Shown: in pieces, positions 18,381 to 27,843 of the stretch
Numbering within the stretch: position 1 is the stretch's first letter
Layout: each line of letters opens with the position of its first letter
Assembly (NCBI GenBank): GCA_021850625.1
Contig: JAJZLJ010000002.1
Span: forward strand, 1 to 64,000
From: Microcaldota archaeon
GTDB taxonomy: Archaea; Micrarchaeota; Micrarchaeia; Micrarchaeales; CABMGC01
DNA: 64,000 nucleotides
Reading direction: 5' to 3'
The notes under the pieces: model-generated
The model's input: the letters and a program-made list of their open reading frames with translations, nothing else
Databases searched by the model: none
What the model was told of the DNA's origin: nothing
Translations under genes and position numbers: made by a program

Positions 18381-18499
18381 CTTAACACTATATTAAACCG
18401 GTAAAACAGTAAATAAGTAAATACATATGCTCGTTTAGATTATTATAGTTTACTTACATATGCAGATATTCAATAATAGGCAAGGAAATAAGTTATGCT
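18381..18499. other. Intergenic region upstream of the asparaginase
   Basis: AT-rich spacer between the asparaginase start and the translin stop. The octamer ACATATGC occurs twice about 34 nt apart, each next to GTAAA/TTTAC-type sequence, so an operator is possible. Nothing else is recognisable. Confidence 0.3.
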
Positions 18500-19075
18500 C
18501 TAAAGTGCTGGCTTCAATCTTTCTGAGAAGAACAATAACTCGGTTCCGGTACGCTCTATCTGCATTCTTGCAACATCCTGTTTTTTCCTAAAGTCAGGAA
18601 CTATAGAGTTTGCAAAGCGCAATGGAACGGTTGAGTCATATATTTCAAGCATTAATTTATAATATGCTTCGGTATTTTGTATATTTTCCTTTCTTAACTG
18701 GTCAAATGCTTGGCGTTTAAGCTCACCTACAGAATCGAGAAGACCGAGCAGATAACTTATCTCATCAGTCTTTAGCTCATTTCTAGATGGTATCCTATTG
18801 TTAAGCACCATTTCATACACAGAGCATGCTTCAACATACTCTTGATGAGCCTGCATAGTATTATATTCAAAGCCTATCTCTATCTTTTTTAAAGAGGTAT
18901 TCATCTTTTTAAGCCCAATTATTAATTTTTGCGCAGAAGCGTTATCGTTCGCGTGGACCATTGTTATGATACGCCCAGATTGTCTAATTATCTCGCGAGA
19001 TAAATCCATAATTTTATCTTTTCTTTTATGAAGTGAAATTAACTTTTTTTCTATAGCTTTTATATCTTTAATCAT
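18500..19075 (-). CDS. Translin family RNA/ssDNA-binding protein
   Basis: 191 helical residues. The C-terminal segment PLRFANSIVPDFRKKQDVARM followed by ERTGTELLFF is characteristic of archaeal translin/TRAX proteins. Bacterial-style HTH or enzyme motifs are absent. Translins form octameric shells that bind or cleave RNA or ssDNA. I start it at ATG 19075, where GGTG lies five bases upstream; an in-frame extension to 19168 would run back into the glycosylase gene, whose stop is only 2 nt away. It is cotranscribed with that repair gene. Confidence 0.8.
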   Translation of the reverse strand: MIKDIKAIEKKLISLHKRKDKIMDLSREIIRQSGRIITMVHANDNASAQKLIIGLKKMNTSLKKIEIGFEYNTMQAHQEYVEACSVYEMVLNNRIPSRNELKTDEISYLLGLLDSVGELKRQAFDQLRKENIQNTEAYYKLMLEIYDSTVPLRFANSIVPDFRKKQDVARMQIERTGTELLFFSERLKPAL

Positions 19076-19077
19076 TT

Positions 19078-20004
19078 TTACACCGTTTGAGTAGTTTCTT
19101 CTAGACGAAGAGCTGTTCGTCCATACCAATATAGATATTGTTGAGCATATCCTGCCAAATTGCCCCATCGATTATTTGCAAAATCATGAATCTGTTGTAT
19201 GCTTTTCTTCTTGTTTTTCATATATACCTTTTCTATTATTCGCTTTACCCATACATCTATTGGAAAGGATTGTAAATGACCATATCCAAAAAGAAGAATA
19301 CAATCAGCAACCTTATCTCCCACACCATCAAGCTTGAGAAGCTCATTCTTTGCTTCGTCATAATCTAGCCTATTTATATGATCGAATGAGAATCCATTTT
19401 TTATTTCGTTAGAAACACTTTTTATATATTTTGCCCTAAAACCAGTGCCACAGGACATAAGTTCTGGTATTGTAGCTTTTGAGATTCTTTCTGCACTTGG
19501 AAATAACATAACTTTCTTACCATCTATATAGTATGGTTCGCCGTAGCGTTCTAGAAGATTTTTCATGATTAAACGTATTCGCTTTATATTGTTGAATTGT
19601 GATATTATAAAACATAGAGTAGTTTCCCATGGCTCGTTTTTTGTTATGCGCATTCCATAATAATTTTTTATTGCGTTGTCAATAAATATATCTGTGTTTA
19701 TGTTTGAGTATACTTTTTTTATCTCAACATTTATACCTAGACGATTAAGAAGCTCCTTTTTTGCCGTATTAGAGGTGTATTCTCCGAAATAATCAAACTT
19801 TAGAATGTTATCTCCTGATTTTCTGCTTAAAAGTATAACTCCCTTTTCAGTTGTGTATCGAAGTATTTCCCACTCATTTCTACACATATAATCAGAATAA
19901 AAAGAAAGAGGTTGACCACTCTCAATAGTATCTTTAATGTTAAGATTTGATGCATCTATTTTTATAGGCTTTCGTAAAGATTCAAATGTATTTTGAAGAT
20001 ATAT
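19078..20004 (-). CDS. ogg: 8-oxoguanine DNA glycosylase (OGG1-type HhH-GPD), apparent ATA start
   Basis: Helix-hairpin-helix glycosylase/AP lyase that removes 8-oxoguanine. LLKLDGVGDKVADCILLFGYG followed by FPIDVWVKR holds the hairpin, the catalytic Lys of GDKVADC and the catalytic Asp of PIDVW. The first ATG (19887) would cut off ESGQPLSFY, which matches the SGQ-type N-terminal strand of OGG proteins. The frame stays open upstream to a TAA at 20020-20022 with no ATG, GTG or TTG. An ATA at 20004-20002 has GGTG exactly five bases upstream, the spacing used by other genes here. I therefore propose ATA initiation (308 residues). A sequencing error is the alternative. Confidence 0.8.
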   Translation of the reverse strand: MYLQNTFESLRKPIKIDASNLNIKDTIESGQPLSFYSDYMCRNEWEILRYTTEKGVILLSRKSGDNILKFDYFGEYTSNTAKKELLNRLGINVEIKKVYSNINTDIFIDNAIKNYYGMRITKNEPWETTLCFIISQFNNIKRIRLIMKNLLERYGEPYYIDGKKVMLFPSAERISKATIPELMSCGTGFRAKYIKSVSNEIKNGFSFDHINRLDYDEAKNELLKLDGVGDKVADCILLFGYGHLQSFPIDVWVKRIIEKVYMKNKKKSIQQIHDFANNRWGNLAGYAQQYLYWYGRTALRLEETTQTV

Positions 20005-20031
20005 ACAAACACCACATATTTAACAGTAATA

Positions 20032-21510
20032 TCATACTATATTAGATATATCTTTGCGTATCTGTTCGGTAGTGTCTCTGCTCCTTATTGTAACGGTATT
20101 GTTATTTAATGTATCATAATCGCAGGTTATTGCATAAGGCACTCCTATCTCATCTGAACGCGCATATCTTTTTCCTATACTACCAGTAGAAGACATATAT
20201 GCCGAGATTCCCTTCCCTTTCAAAAGTTCCAACACCTCTGCAGCCTTCTTTTCTAAATCAGCATCCTTTTGCAGTGGAAAAACCGCATATTTATATGGAG
20301 CAAGTTGCTCTGTTAGCTTTAACCATTCCCATCCCCTTTCCTTTCCTTCTTGAACAGAGTTATCAAGTATTGAAAACAAAAGCCTGTCCAAACCTATACT
20401 TGCTTCGACAACATGTGGAACAAGTTTCTTTCCATTTGACATTACCGAAATTTCCTTCCCTGATGTCTTTGCGTGTTGTGACAGATCAAAATCAGTCCTA
20501 TATGCTATTCCTGAGACTTCAAGGTTGCCATGAATAGTTCTTATTTCTAAATCGACGTTTCCTTTTGAATAATGAGGCAGCTCTTCTTTGTTTATCTGCC
20601 TAAATACATATAAACTTTTATCAGATATGCCAAGCTTTTCCAACATCTTAAACTCAAGATATATACACATTGCAAAAAGTCTGTTTGGTATGTATTTCTT
20701 TTCAAGAAGCTCTTTTAAACTGTATAATCTCTCCTCTCCATCAGATGGGCCGAAATTTACCTCTAGTTTAAGCATAGGTTCTATTTCAACTCCATTGAAG
20801 GTAGTTTGCTCTGCTTGAGGATCAAAAAATATCTCGGTTTCCATTTGAGTGAATTCACGCACTCTAACGAGCTGGTTTCTTGGAGATATCTCATTTCTAT
20901 AAGCCTTTCCTATTTGGGCTATAGCAGAAGGAAGTTTAATGCCAAATATTTTAGAGAGGTCCTTAAAATCAACAAATATTCCTTGCGCAGTTTCTGGTCG
21001 CAAATATCCTACATTTTCTTTTTCTTGTCCTATTTGAAATTTAAACATGAGATGAAAATCCTCTATATTTGAAAGCTCACCGCCACATTTTTGGCACTTT
21101 AGTCCATTTTCTATAATCTTCTTCTGCATTCCTTCTTTATTAAGTTTTTTTAACTCTATAAGCGCTTCTTTATCGTTTGAGGTTTCATAGAACTCCTCAA
21201 GCATTTTATCTACACGATAGGATGTGCCACACTTTTTGCATTTTGCTATAGGATCAGTAAAGGTAGCCACATGACCGCTCGCCATAAGAACAATTTCAGG
21301 TGTTATGGTGGTCGTATCTATTTCAAGCGAGCCCAACTGCTCTACAAAAATATCTCTCCAGATATTTTCTATATTGCGTTTTATCTTAAGCCCTATAGGA
21401 CCATAATTGTAAAATCCGCTTACACCCGAATAGATATTAAAGGCTTGATAGTATATTCCTCTATGTTCTATTATGGATGACGCTCGACTTTGTTTTTCTG
21501 TTTTTTGCAT
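20032..21510 (-). CDS. glyS: Glycyl-tRNA synthetase (alpha2 type)
   Basis: 492-residue class II synthetase of the archaeal/eukaryotic dimeric type. GIYYQAFNIYSGVSGFYNYG near 18-37 and the following GLKIKRNIENIWR form the N-terminal catalytic core. Motif 2 is around GKAYRNEISPRNQLVRVREF; motif 3 is VEASIGLDRLLFS near the end. The Cys pairs CKKCGTSY and CQKCGGEL form a zinc site in the insertion. ATG at 21510 is preferred over GTG at 21522, since that GTG is part of the Shine-Dalgarno GGTG six bases upstream. The length is shorter than most archaeal GlyRS (about 570), the difference lying in insertions. Confidence 0.93.
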   Translation of the reverse strand: MQKTEKQSRASSIIEHRGIYYQAFNIYSGVSGFYNYGPIGLKIKRNIENIWRDIFVEQLGSLEIDTTTITPEIVLMASGHVATFTDPIAKCKKCGTSYRVDKMLEEFYETSNDKEALIELKKLNKEGMQKKIIENGLKCQKCGGELSNIEDFHLMFKFQIGQEKENVGYLRPETAQGIFVDFKDLSKIFGIKLPSAIAQIGKAYRNEISPRNQLVRVREFTQMETEIFFDPQAEQTTFNGVEIEPMLKLEVNFGPSDGEERLYSLKELLEKKYIPNRLFAMCIYLEFKMLEKLGISDKSLYVFRQINKEELPHYSKGNVDLEIRTIHGNLEVSGIAYRTDFDLSQHAKTSGKEISVMSNGKKLVPHVVEASIGLDRLLFSILDNSVQEGKERGWEWLKLTEQLAPYKYAVFPLQKDADLEKKAAEVLELLKGKGISAYMSSTGSIGKRYARSDEIGVPYAITCDYDTLNNNTVTIRSRDTTEQIRKDISNIV

Positions 21511-21625
21511 TGTATTCACCAAATTATGTAAAGTAAGTAAATATGATATAGTAAGTATATGATTAACAAAGATATAAATTGTTTCTTGAATATATGTTAT
21601 AGAGTATTAAGCAGTGGTGAGTTAT

Positions 21626-22588
21626 TTGTCTGAAAATAATAAAAATAATAATTTTAGAAAAAATAGATTTAACAATAAAAGAAATGATCATCATGGAAAA
21701 TGGATGAGTAATAATAAAAATAAAGGTAATATAAGAGAACATAGTTTTAATGAAAGAAATGACGATGCTAGAAGAGCAAGATTTATGAGAAAGGCTCGTG
21801 GGGATGTGATAACTGCATACAAAGCAACTGCATTGGATCACTCTATAATAGAGGCTATAAAGGCATATAATGAGCTTGAAAAGGTAAGAAATATTGTTTA
21901 TGAAAGACTTGAGGAGTGGTATAGCGCATATTTTCCAAATGTAAAGATGGGAAATCATGAAACCTACGCCAGAATAATAACAAGCGTGAAAAACAAGGAA
22001 ATAGATGAAACAGTTTTGAAAGGGATAGTAGGAGATGACATCTCACATATAACAAATGGGATAAACTCTTCTCAGGGTTTTTCTGAGATTGATGAAGAAG
22101 AGTATAAAACGCTTAAGAAACTAGCTGAAGAAGAGCTTTCGATAATAAAGCTCCAAGAGATACTTGAGAAATTTCTTGAAGTGCAGACTAAAAAATTAAT
22201 ACCTAACATAGTATATCTTATAGATTATAAAATTGCGGCAGAGATGCTGAGCATGGCAGGATCTATAGAGCATCTTGCAGTTATGCCAGCAAGCACCATT
22301 CAACTTCTTGGAGCTGAAAAAGCCCTGTTTAAGCATATGAAGTTTGGCTCACGACCGCCAAAGTATGGATATCTTTTCAAACTGCCGGAGCTTGCGAATA
22401 TGGATAAGAAAGAGAAGGGAAGGATGGCTCGTGTGTACGCCACAAAGATAAGCATAGCTGCTAGAGCTGATTTTTACACTAAGAGATTCATAGCTGATAC
22501 ACTAAAAGAACAGATAAATAGTATTATGAAAAGAAAGCCGCATACTCAGAAAAATAACCATAATGAAGATACTTTTTCTCAAGATTGA
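21626..22588 (+). CDS. nop5: Nop5/Nop56-like protein lacking the N-terminal fibrillarin-binding domain
   Basis: 320 residues with TTG start six bases after GGTG. The coiled coil (about 60-165, with LEEWYSAYFP) and the Nop domain are present; GSIEHLAVMPASTIQLLGAEK then FKHMKFGSRPPKYGYLF near 215-255 is the RNP-binding signature. The usual N-terminal domain of about 120 residues, which binds fibrillarin, is replaced by about 50 basic, Asn/Arg-rich residues. Nop5 scaffolds box C/D sRNPs with L7Ae and fibrillarin, and a C/D sRNA and a C/D-like intron occur in this window. The missing domain may be encoded elsewhere. Confidence 0.9.
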   Translation: MSENNKNNNFRKNRFNNKRNDHHGKWMSNNKNKGNIREHSFNERNDDARRARFMRKARGDVITAYKATALDHSIIEAIKAYNELEKVRNIVYERLEEWYSAYFPNVKMGNHETYARIITSVKNKEIDETVLKGIVGDDISHITNGINSSQGFSEIDEEEYKTLKKLAEEELSIIKLQEILEKFLEVQTKKLIPNIVYLIDYKIAAEMLSMAGSIEHLAVMPASTIQLLGAEKALFKHMKFGSRPPKYGYLFKLPELANMDKKEKGRMARVYATKISIAARADFYTKRFIADTLKEQINSIMKRKPHTQKNNHNEDTFSQD

Positions 22589-22653
22589 ATTGGTAAAAAA
22601 TTCCAATAAAGTAAGTAAAACGTTTTATACAACGTATAGAAGGATTTAATATT

Positions 22654-23151
22654 TTACCAAGGAACCTCTTTTAATTTTGCTTTATGTGCAACCTTATTTG
22701 TAAATTTATGCAAAACTCCAGTTAGTATGAATATGAAAATTAAACCATATATGCTAGGAAGATTACCTAAGGGAAGCGCAAATAAAAGCGCAAATATAAG
22801 AAACAGATATTGATCCATAAGAAATATGTCCTTTCCTTCTTTATGGCCCATCTGCCTCTTTATAAAACTGCCAAACATATCTCCAAACAAAGTTCCAAAA
22901 CTTAATACTATGCCTATTACAAACATAAATGGCAGCGCAAGAGAAAATAAAGCGCCTATTAAGGTACCTGAAAGCATTCCGAACACGAAACCACGTATGG
23001 TTTTATGCTTACCGAGTATAGGCTTACCACGAAACTTCTTGCCTAAATCTATTGGCAATCCTCCGCCAAATATTACTGGTGCTCCATTAGCAACGTAAGC
23101 AGGGAAGATATAAATTAATGGATAAAGTATTATTGTCCAAAGATAATCCAA
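22654..23151 (-). CDS. carS: CDP-archaeol synthase
   Basis: 165-residue membrane protein with four to five helices. It activates the unsaturated archaetidic acid precursor with CTP in archaeal lipid synthesis. PVIFGGGLPIDLGKKFRGKPI, then LGKHKTIRGF (about 25-55), and GTLFGDMFGSFIKRQMGHKEG (about 84-104) are the CarS/DUF46 signatures, including the basic and acidic residues of the active site. The start is TTG at 23151 with GTGAT three bases upstream. It is a lone gene that clearly marks the genome as archaeal. Confidence 0.93.
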   Translation of the reverse strand: MDYLWTIILYPLIYIFPAYVANGAPVIFGGGLPIDLGKKFRGKPILGKHKTIRGFVFGMLSGTLIGALFSLALPFMFVIGIVLSFGTLFGDMFGSFIKRQMGHKEGKDIFLMDQYLFLIFALLFALPLGNLPSIYGLIFIFILTGVLHKFTNKVAHKAKLKEVPW

Positions 23152-23383
23152 TAAATCACAGCGATAATTGTAAAGATAAAGAGAACAATTATTAATACAT
23201 TCTTATCCGAAAAAGTATATAAGAATTTGGTATTTTTTATTTGTTAATTTTGCCTTTTGATTTTTTCTTTTTAATATTTAGCTCTTTTTGCTTTTATTGT
23301 AATTTATGTTGTAATTTATTTTGTCAATTTTTTATTTGACGTAGATATATTCAACAGATTATTTTATTATCTAAAAACTCTTT

Positions 23384-26068
23384 TTATTTGCTTATTATAC
23401 CTTCTGCGCTTTCCCTTGAGCCACCGCCTTTGAATGCAGATCCTATGCTTTTCTTAGCGAACTCCAAAGCTCCGTACTCTGCGTTAGGACCTGCGATACA
23501 AACTACCTCTCCTTGTTTGTTCTTTGCAAGTAATGTAAGAGATGGACGTTCAATAATTATTTTTGAGATAGCCTTTCTGAGTATCTCTCTGCTTCCTTCT
23601 TGTTCAATCACAGCGGTGCTTTCTGATGAATCTATGTCAGTTAGAAGCTGTTTTGCTATGACATTGGCAAGCTCTTCGTCCTTATCTTTCGATGACTTAA
23701 GTAGCAAAGAATAATCGCTTCGCATCTTCTCTATCTTAAGATAAACGCTTTCAAGATCCGAATTAAGTAATGTAGCAGCACTGCTTAGCTCGTTGTGTTC
23801 ATTTTGCATGTACTCAAGAGCAGCTTTACCTGCAACAAATTCTATTCTATCTACGCCGTCGTGAATTCTCGAAGTGTTTATAATCTTTATCATTCCTATT
23901 GAGCTTTCGTAAGAAGCAACATGAAGCCCTCCGCATGCCTCAGCGTCTATAAGCTTGCCATGTTTATCTTTGATTATTATTATACGCATGAGCTTTGCAG
24001 GAACTCCATGACCCTGATATATTGTAAAACCATAATTTTGCTCAGCATCTGCACGGCTCATCTCCTTTACCTCGACTGATATTCCATTGAACAAAATCAA
24101 ATTTGCTAGATCCTCTATAGCCTTTACCTCTTCTAGCGTTAATTTTTCATAATGGGCTATATCTATATGCGCCTTATCTTCATCCTTTCGTGCACCTTCC
24201 TGCCATGCGTGCTTGCCTAGTATTGTCCTTGCAGATGCACTTATTATGTGTGTTGCGGTATGATGTGCCATTAATTTTTTTCTTCTTTCCATATTGACTT
24301 TGCAACTTACTGTTTTTCCTTTTGAAATTGAAGAATCTGGAAGTTTTTTGAGTATGTGGACTACTACAGAACCTACCTTCTGAACGTCTTCAACATCAAA
24401 ACCACTTATAGTACCATTATCTGCAGCTTGACCACCACCCTCTGGATAAAAAGGAGTTTTGTCTAGGACAACATATTTGTCCTTTGAGTATAAAACCTTT
24501 GAGTCTGACTCTGATTTGAAATTATAATACAACTGTTCAGTTTTAGGCAGCTCCTCATTAAAGTCCAATTTAAGTTTTTTTGTTTTTTCCTTTCCAGCAA
24601 AATCTCCCTTTATTATATCTTCATATGCATTATCTGGAAGCTCTATTTCTTTGTCTTCCGCTTTTGCTATAGACTTGATTAATTCTGGAGTTACTCCATT
24701 GCTTTCATACAATGTGCGCAGCTCGTCCTTACTTATACTTGATTTCTTTGAAAGTATGTTTGTTATAAGTTTTCCAGCATTATTTATTGATGACTCGTAT
24801 CTTTTTGCTTCTACATCTATTATTTTTGAAAGTATATCTAAATTATTCTCTAACTCTGGATACAATCCTTTAAGTTCAGTTGCCTGCTTTTCTGCAATCT
24901 CCATTATACTTATGTCCATCTCATACTCTTTTATAAATGCAAGAGCCCTTCGTAAGATTACTCTTAGGTTATATCCTCCTCCTATGTTTGATGGAAGTGC
25001 TCCGTCAGACACTCCGAAAAGCAAGGTTCTTGTGTGATCAAGCGTTGCATAAAATGCCTGCATCGGTTTTATTACGCGCGTGTACTCATCTGTAGAAAGC
25101 CCGGCCTTTTTAAGTATTTGAGTTTCAAGCTTTTTGTATTGTGTTGTTTCTGTAACATCTAATTCGCTTGCGTATTTTGCAAATTTTTTAAAGATTTGAC
25201 TGTTCATTTCAAATGGCAATGCCTTCTTAGTGCTTTTTATTATGTCATGAAACACAGCGTCATAAATGTTATCAAAGCCTGTATAAAACCACAATAACCT
25301 TTCAAAACCCCAGCCCACATCCACTACCTGTCCTTTGAGCTCCTTTATTTCACCATTAATGCTTTCGAATTGCGTAAATACATTGTTTACAAGCTCAAGA
25401 CCATTTGAAAAACCTTCTAAACATGGACCGAACTCGGAGAAATCACCCATTGCCCAGACATCCTCATTATAAACTAGTTTATCTTTTTTAACGCCAAGCA
25501 CATCTATTAAAAATTTATAATCAAGTTCCATTGTTCTATCTCTCCAATAACCTTCTTTAGGATAATTGAAGGCATGTTGACCTGCCATCATAAAACTAGT
25601 TAAATGTCTACCTGTCACTCCTACATTTTCTATATCTCCAAAACGCAGACATATTTGCGGCACTATAAGTGGATTTGCATTATACTCAAAATGCATTGCT
25701 CCGTTCTCTATTCTTTGGAAGTCTTGTATACTTGCTATTGTAAAATAAAGGTCTTGACGCCACCTACTCACTACTGGATAACGTTTTATATATGCATGAC
25801 CATTCTCTTCGAAAAACTTAGAAAATTTACGCCACATTTCTACATAGGATATTGGCGTAGGTTTTTCTTTAAAGAATGAGTACTCAGTGTGTTCAGGATC
25901 TTCACAGGTATCTCTTTCTGAAATACTCCAGAAATTTTTGCCGCAAATTTTACAAGTATATCTATTAAATCCCTCTTTTTCAAAGATTTTTGTTGAATAG
26001 TAAAGTTTGGGATTTTTTGAAAATTCAGTTCTTAATTCTTTCTTATCGAGTTTTATTCCATCAAGCAC
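23384..26068 (-). CDS. alaS: Alanyl-tRNA synthetase, archaeal type
   Basis: About 894 residues. The archaeal N-terminal zinc module (CKICGKNFWS) precedes the class II catalytic domain. The editing domain has HHTATH near 600 and the CGGLHV Cys/His pair near 710, which together bind zinc and deacylate Ser- and Gly-tRNA-Ala. A Gly-rich C-Ala domain ends the protein (IGSAFKGGGSRES). I favour GTG at 26068 because GGTG lies five bases upstream; ATG at 26092 would add eight hydrophobic residues. It is monocistronic, with an AT-rich 230-nt spacer downstream holding nothing recognisable. Confidence 0.95.
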   Translation of the reverse strand: MLDGIKLDKKELRTEFSKNPKLYYSTKIFEKEGFNRYTCKICGKNFWSISERDTCEDPEHTEYSFFKEKPTPISYVEMWRKFSKFFEENGHAYIKRYPVVSRWRQDLYFTIASIQDFQRIENGAMHFEYNANPLIVPQICLRFGDIENVGVTGRHLTSFMMAGQHAFNYPKEGYWRDRTMELDYKFLIDVLGVKKDKLVYNEDVWAMGDFSEFGPCLEGFSNGLELVNNVFTQFESINGEIKELKGQVVDVGWGFERLLWFYTGFDNIYDAVFHDIIKSTKKALPFEMNSQIFKKFAKYASELDVTETTQYKKLETQILKKAGLSTDEYTRVIKPMQAFYATLDHTRTLLFGVSDGALPSNIGGGYNLRVILRRALAFIKEYEMDISIMEIAEKQATELKGLYPELENNLDILSKIIDVEAKRYESSINNAGKLITNILSKKSSISKDELRTLYESNGVTPELIKSIAKAEDKEIELPDNAYEDIIKGDFAGKEKTKKLKLDFNEELPKTEQLYYNFKSESDSKVLYSKDKYVVLDKTPFYPEGGGQAADNGTISGFDVEDVQKVGSVVVHILKKLPDSSISKGKTVSCKVNMERRKKLMAHHTATHIISASARTILGKHAWQEGARKDEDKAHIDIAHYEKLTLEEVKAIEDLANLILFNGISVEVKEMSRADAEQNYGFTIYQGHGVPAKLMRIIIIKDKHGKLIDAEACGGLHVASYESSIGMIKIINTSRIHDGVDRIEFVAGKAALEYMQNEHNELSSAATLLNSDLESVYLKIEKMRSDYSLLLKSSKDKDEELANVIAKQLLTDIDSSESTAVIEQEGSREILRKAISKIIIERPSLTLLAKNKQGEVVCIAGPNAEYGALEFAKKSIGSAFKGGGSRESAEGIISK

Positions 26069-26140
26069 AACAACACCAATAATAAAATACATATATTATA
26101 AAACAGTATAATTATTAATTATACAATATAGTTTTATTTG

Positions 26141-27028
26141 TTACTCTTTCCACCATGTTTTGCATTCCTTTCCAAAGAATTTGCACATCTTACATCTCCA
26201 AACATTTTCTTCTGAAACCGGCCTTGCCTCTCTATCTCCAGACCAGTATTTCATTGCTTCTACAAGATAACTATCAAGTGTTTCTCGTTTATATACTATA
26301 TCCATTTCAGTAAGTATCTGAGTAGTTTGTCGATCTATATATCTTAATTTTAAAATATTACTTAGCTCTGGAAGTTTTTTGAGTTCTTCAAACATTAATT
26401 TATGAATAATATCTAATCTGCGCAACTCGTTTTTTATTCCTATTTGATCCAGCCCTTTAACAAATTCAGTTGACATAGACATTTGCAGTATGCCATTTGA
26501 ATTTATAAAATTTTCGTAGGTATATTCTCCAGATTTTATATCATCAAAAAGATGCTTGTATATTTCGAGCTGTATTTTATCTACATCTATACGTAAACCA
26601 ACATTGTTTGTTCCGTTTTTAGAATTTATTGTTTTATCCTCAACAATTACCGTTTTTCCATCGATTATACGAATTTCATCTAATTGACCGGCAACTCTAA
26701 AACCGTTTATAGAACCATACATGCGTATTTCTCTGCAATAGCCATTTTTTCTAAGATTGATTAGACTAGTATAATTTTCATATGCCCATTTGTATAATCT
26801 ATCAGGATAAGTTATAGGTTCTATAGTAAGTTTTTCCATTACCTTTTCCTGCATTATAGCATGCATAGCTGCACCCTTTGTCATTGCAGGCGTACTATAA
26901 AATCCACCCATTTCATAAAGCTCCATTTGTTTTTCGCACCACAACTGGCTAGCTATGTCTTTTACCGGAACGCTTACCTTTTTAAGCCGCGTAAGTGCGC
27001 TTACCTTTCCCGTTTGCATAAAAAACAT
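26141..27028 (-). CDS. Exonuclease V / Cas4-like RecB-family nuclease with Fe-S cysteines
   Basis: 295 residues. The nuclease core has GQLDEIRIIDG then TVIVEDKT near 115-135, the D...ExK pattern of RecB-type PD-(D/E)xK enzymes. One Cys near residue 31 (QLWCEKQ) plus CKMCKFFGKEC near the C-terminus form the four-Cys [4Fe-4S] site found in Exo5, Dna2, AddB and Cas4. There is no CRISPR array or other cas gene nearby, so a repair exonuclease on ssDNA ends is the better interpretation. It is divergent from a HAD gene across about 100 nt. ATG at 27019 is an alternative start. Confidence 0.75.
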   Translation of the reverse strand: MFFMQTGKVSALTRLKKVSVPVKDIASQLWCEKQMELYEMGGFYSTPAMTKGAAMHAIMQEKVMEKLTIEPITYPDRLYKWAYENYTSLINLRKNGYCREIRMYGSINGFRVAGQLDEIRIIDGKTVIVEDKTINSKNGTNNVGLRIDVDKIQLEIYKHLFDDIKSGEYTYENFINSNGILQMSMSTEFVKGLDQIGIKNELRRLDIIHKLMFEELKKLPELSNILKLRYIDRQTTQILTEMDIVYKRETLDSYLVEAMKYWSGDREARPVSEENVWRCKMCKFFGKECKTWWKE

Positions 27029-27127
27029 CGTTTATCAGACCGCCTACCTATCTTCATCGCAATAAAGCTCCGCGATCACCAGATCTCATCATATACATTT
27101 TTATTTATTCACAACATTAATAACACT

Positions 27128-27772
27128 ATGTCTGAAATTAAGGAAAAGGAATTATTCATCTTTGATTGGGATGGCACCCTAAGCACTTCTACGTTGATAG
27201 TTGCAGCTTCAAGAATCTTCAGAAGAGGATATAATCCAAAAAATATAGAGAAGAAACAGGAGTTTTATAAAAAGCTTGGAAACTCTAAAGGAAAAGGGCT
27301 TTCACTTGAACTAAAACAAGATAGAAGTAAGATATTTGCAGTAATTTATGATTTTTATGCTCGCTTTTACATGCCTAAAACTAAAAAGAACTCAATAGAA
27401 CTCCTTTTGGAATTGAATAAGAAGAAAAAAACCGTTACATTATTCAGTGACTCGAGAAGCTATAGACTTATGAATGAGATGCGCTGCTTAAATGTAATTA
27501 AGTACTTTGATTTTATATTAAGTGCAAGTAGCGTAGGAGCATACAAACCTGATCCTACTGGAATACTTTTTATTATAAATAAATATGGAATAGATAAAAA
27601 AAAGGTTGTCTATATTGGAGATACTGTTTCTGACATAATGGCATCAAAATTTGCAGGTGTTAGTTCATGTATAGTTGCTGATGGACTTGAGCCTATAGAA
27701 AAAATAAGGGAGGCAAAACCAGATTATCTATTTGAGAGTTTATCTGATTTATACAAAGCTATACAAAAATAA
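27128..27772 (+). CDS. HAD-superfamily hydrolase (phosphoglycolate phosphatase-like)
   Basis: 214 residues. HAD motifs are in order: FDWDGTLS near 11-18 (nucleophile Asp), LFSDSR near 102-107 (motif II), the Lys in GAYKPDPT near 139-146 (motif III), and YIGDTVSDIMA near 162-172 (motif IV). The helical cap after motif I is of the C1 type. Substrates of this group are small phosphorylated metabolites; the exact one cannot be told. ATG at 27128 is directly before the core; longer frames upstream overlap the divergent nuclease gene and are unlikely. Confidence 0.85.
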   Translation: MSEIKEKELFIFDWDGTLSTSTLIVAASRIFRRGYNPKNIEKKQEFYKKLGNSKGKGLSLELKQDRSKIFAVIYDFYARFYMPKTKKNSIELLLELNKKKKTVTLFSDSRSYRLMNEMRCLNVIKYFDFILSASSVGAYKPDPTGILFIINKYGIDKKKVVYIGDTVSDIMASKFAGVSSCIVADGLEPIEKIREAKPDYLFESLSDLYKAIQK

Positions 27773-27843
27773 TAGTGCATTATCCAAAGATTGAAGGTCT
27801 TTGATTTTTGATAATTTATCAATAGGAAAATATAGCTTATTAC

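Noticed and set aside
26141-27028. Cas4-like nuclease as part of a CRISPR system
   Set aside because: No CRISPR array, no cas1/cas2 or effector gene nearby; the same fold and cysteines occur in Exo5-type repair nucleases.
26861-27127. 89-codon N-terminal extension of the HAD hydrolase
   Set aside because: It would overlap the divergent nuclease gene and precedes the HAD core with unrelated sequence; ATG 27128 fits the family.
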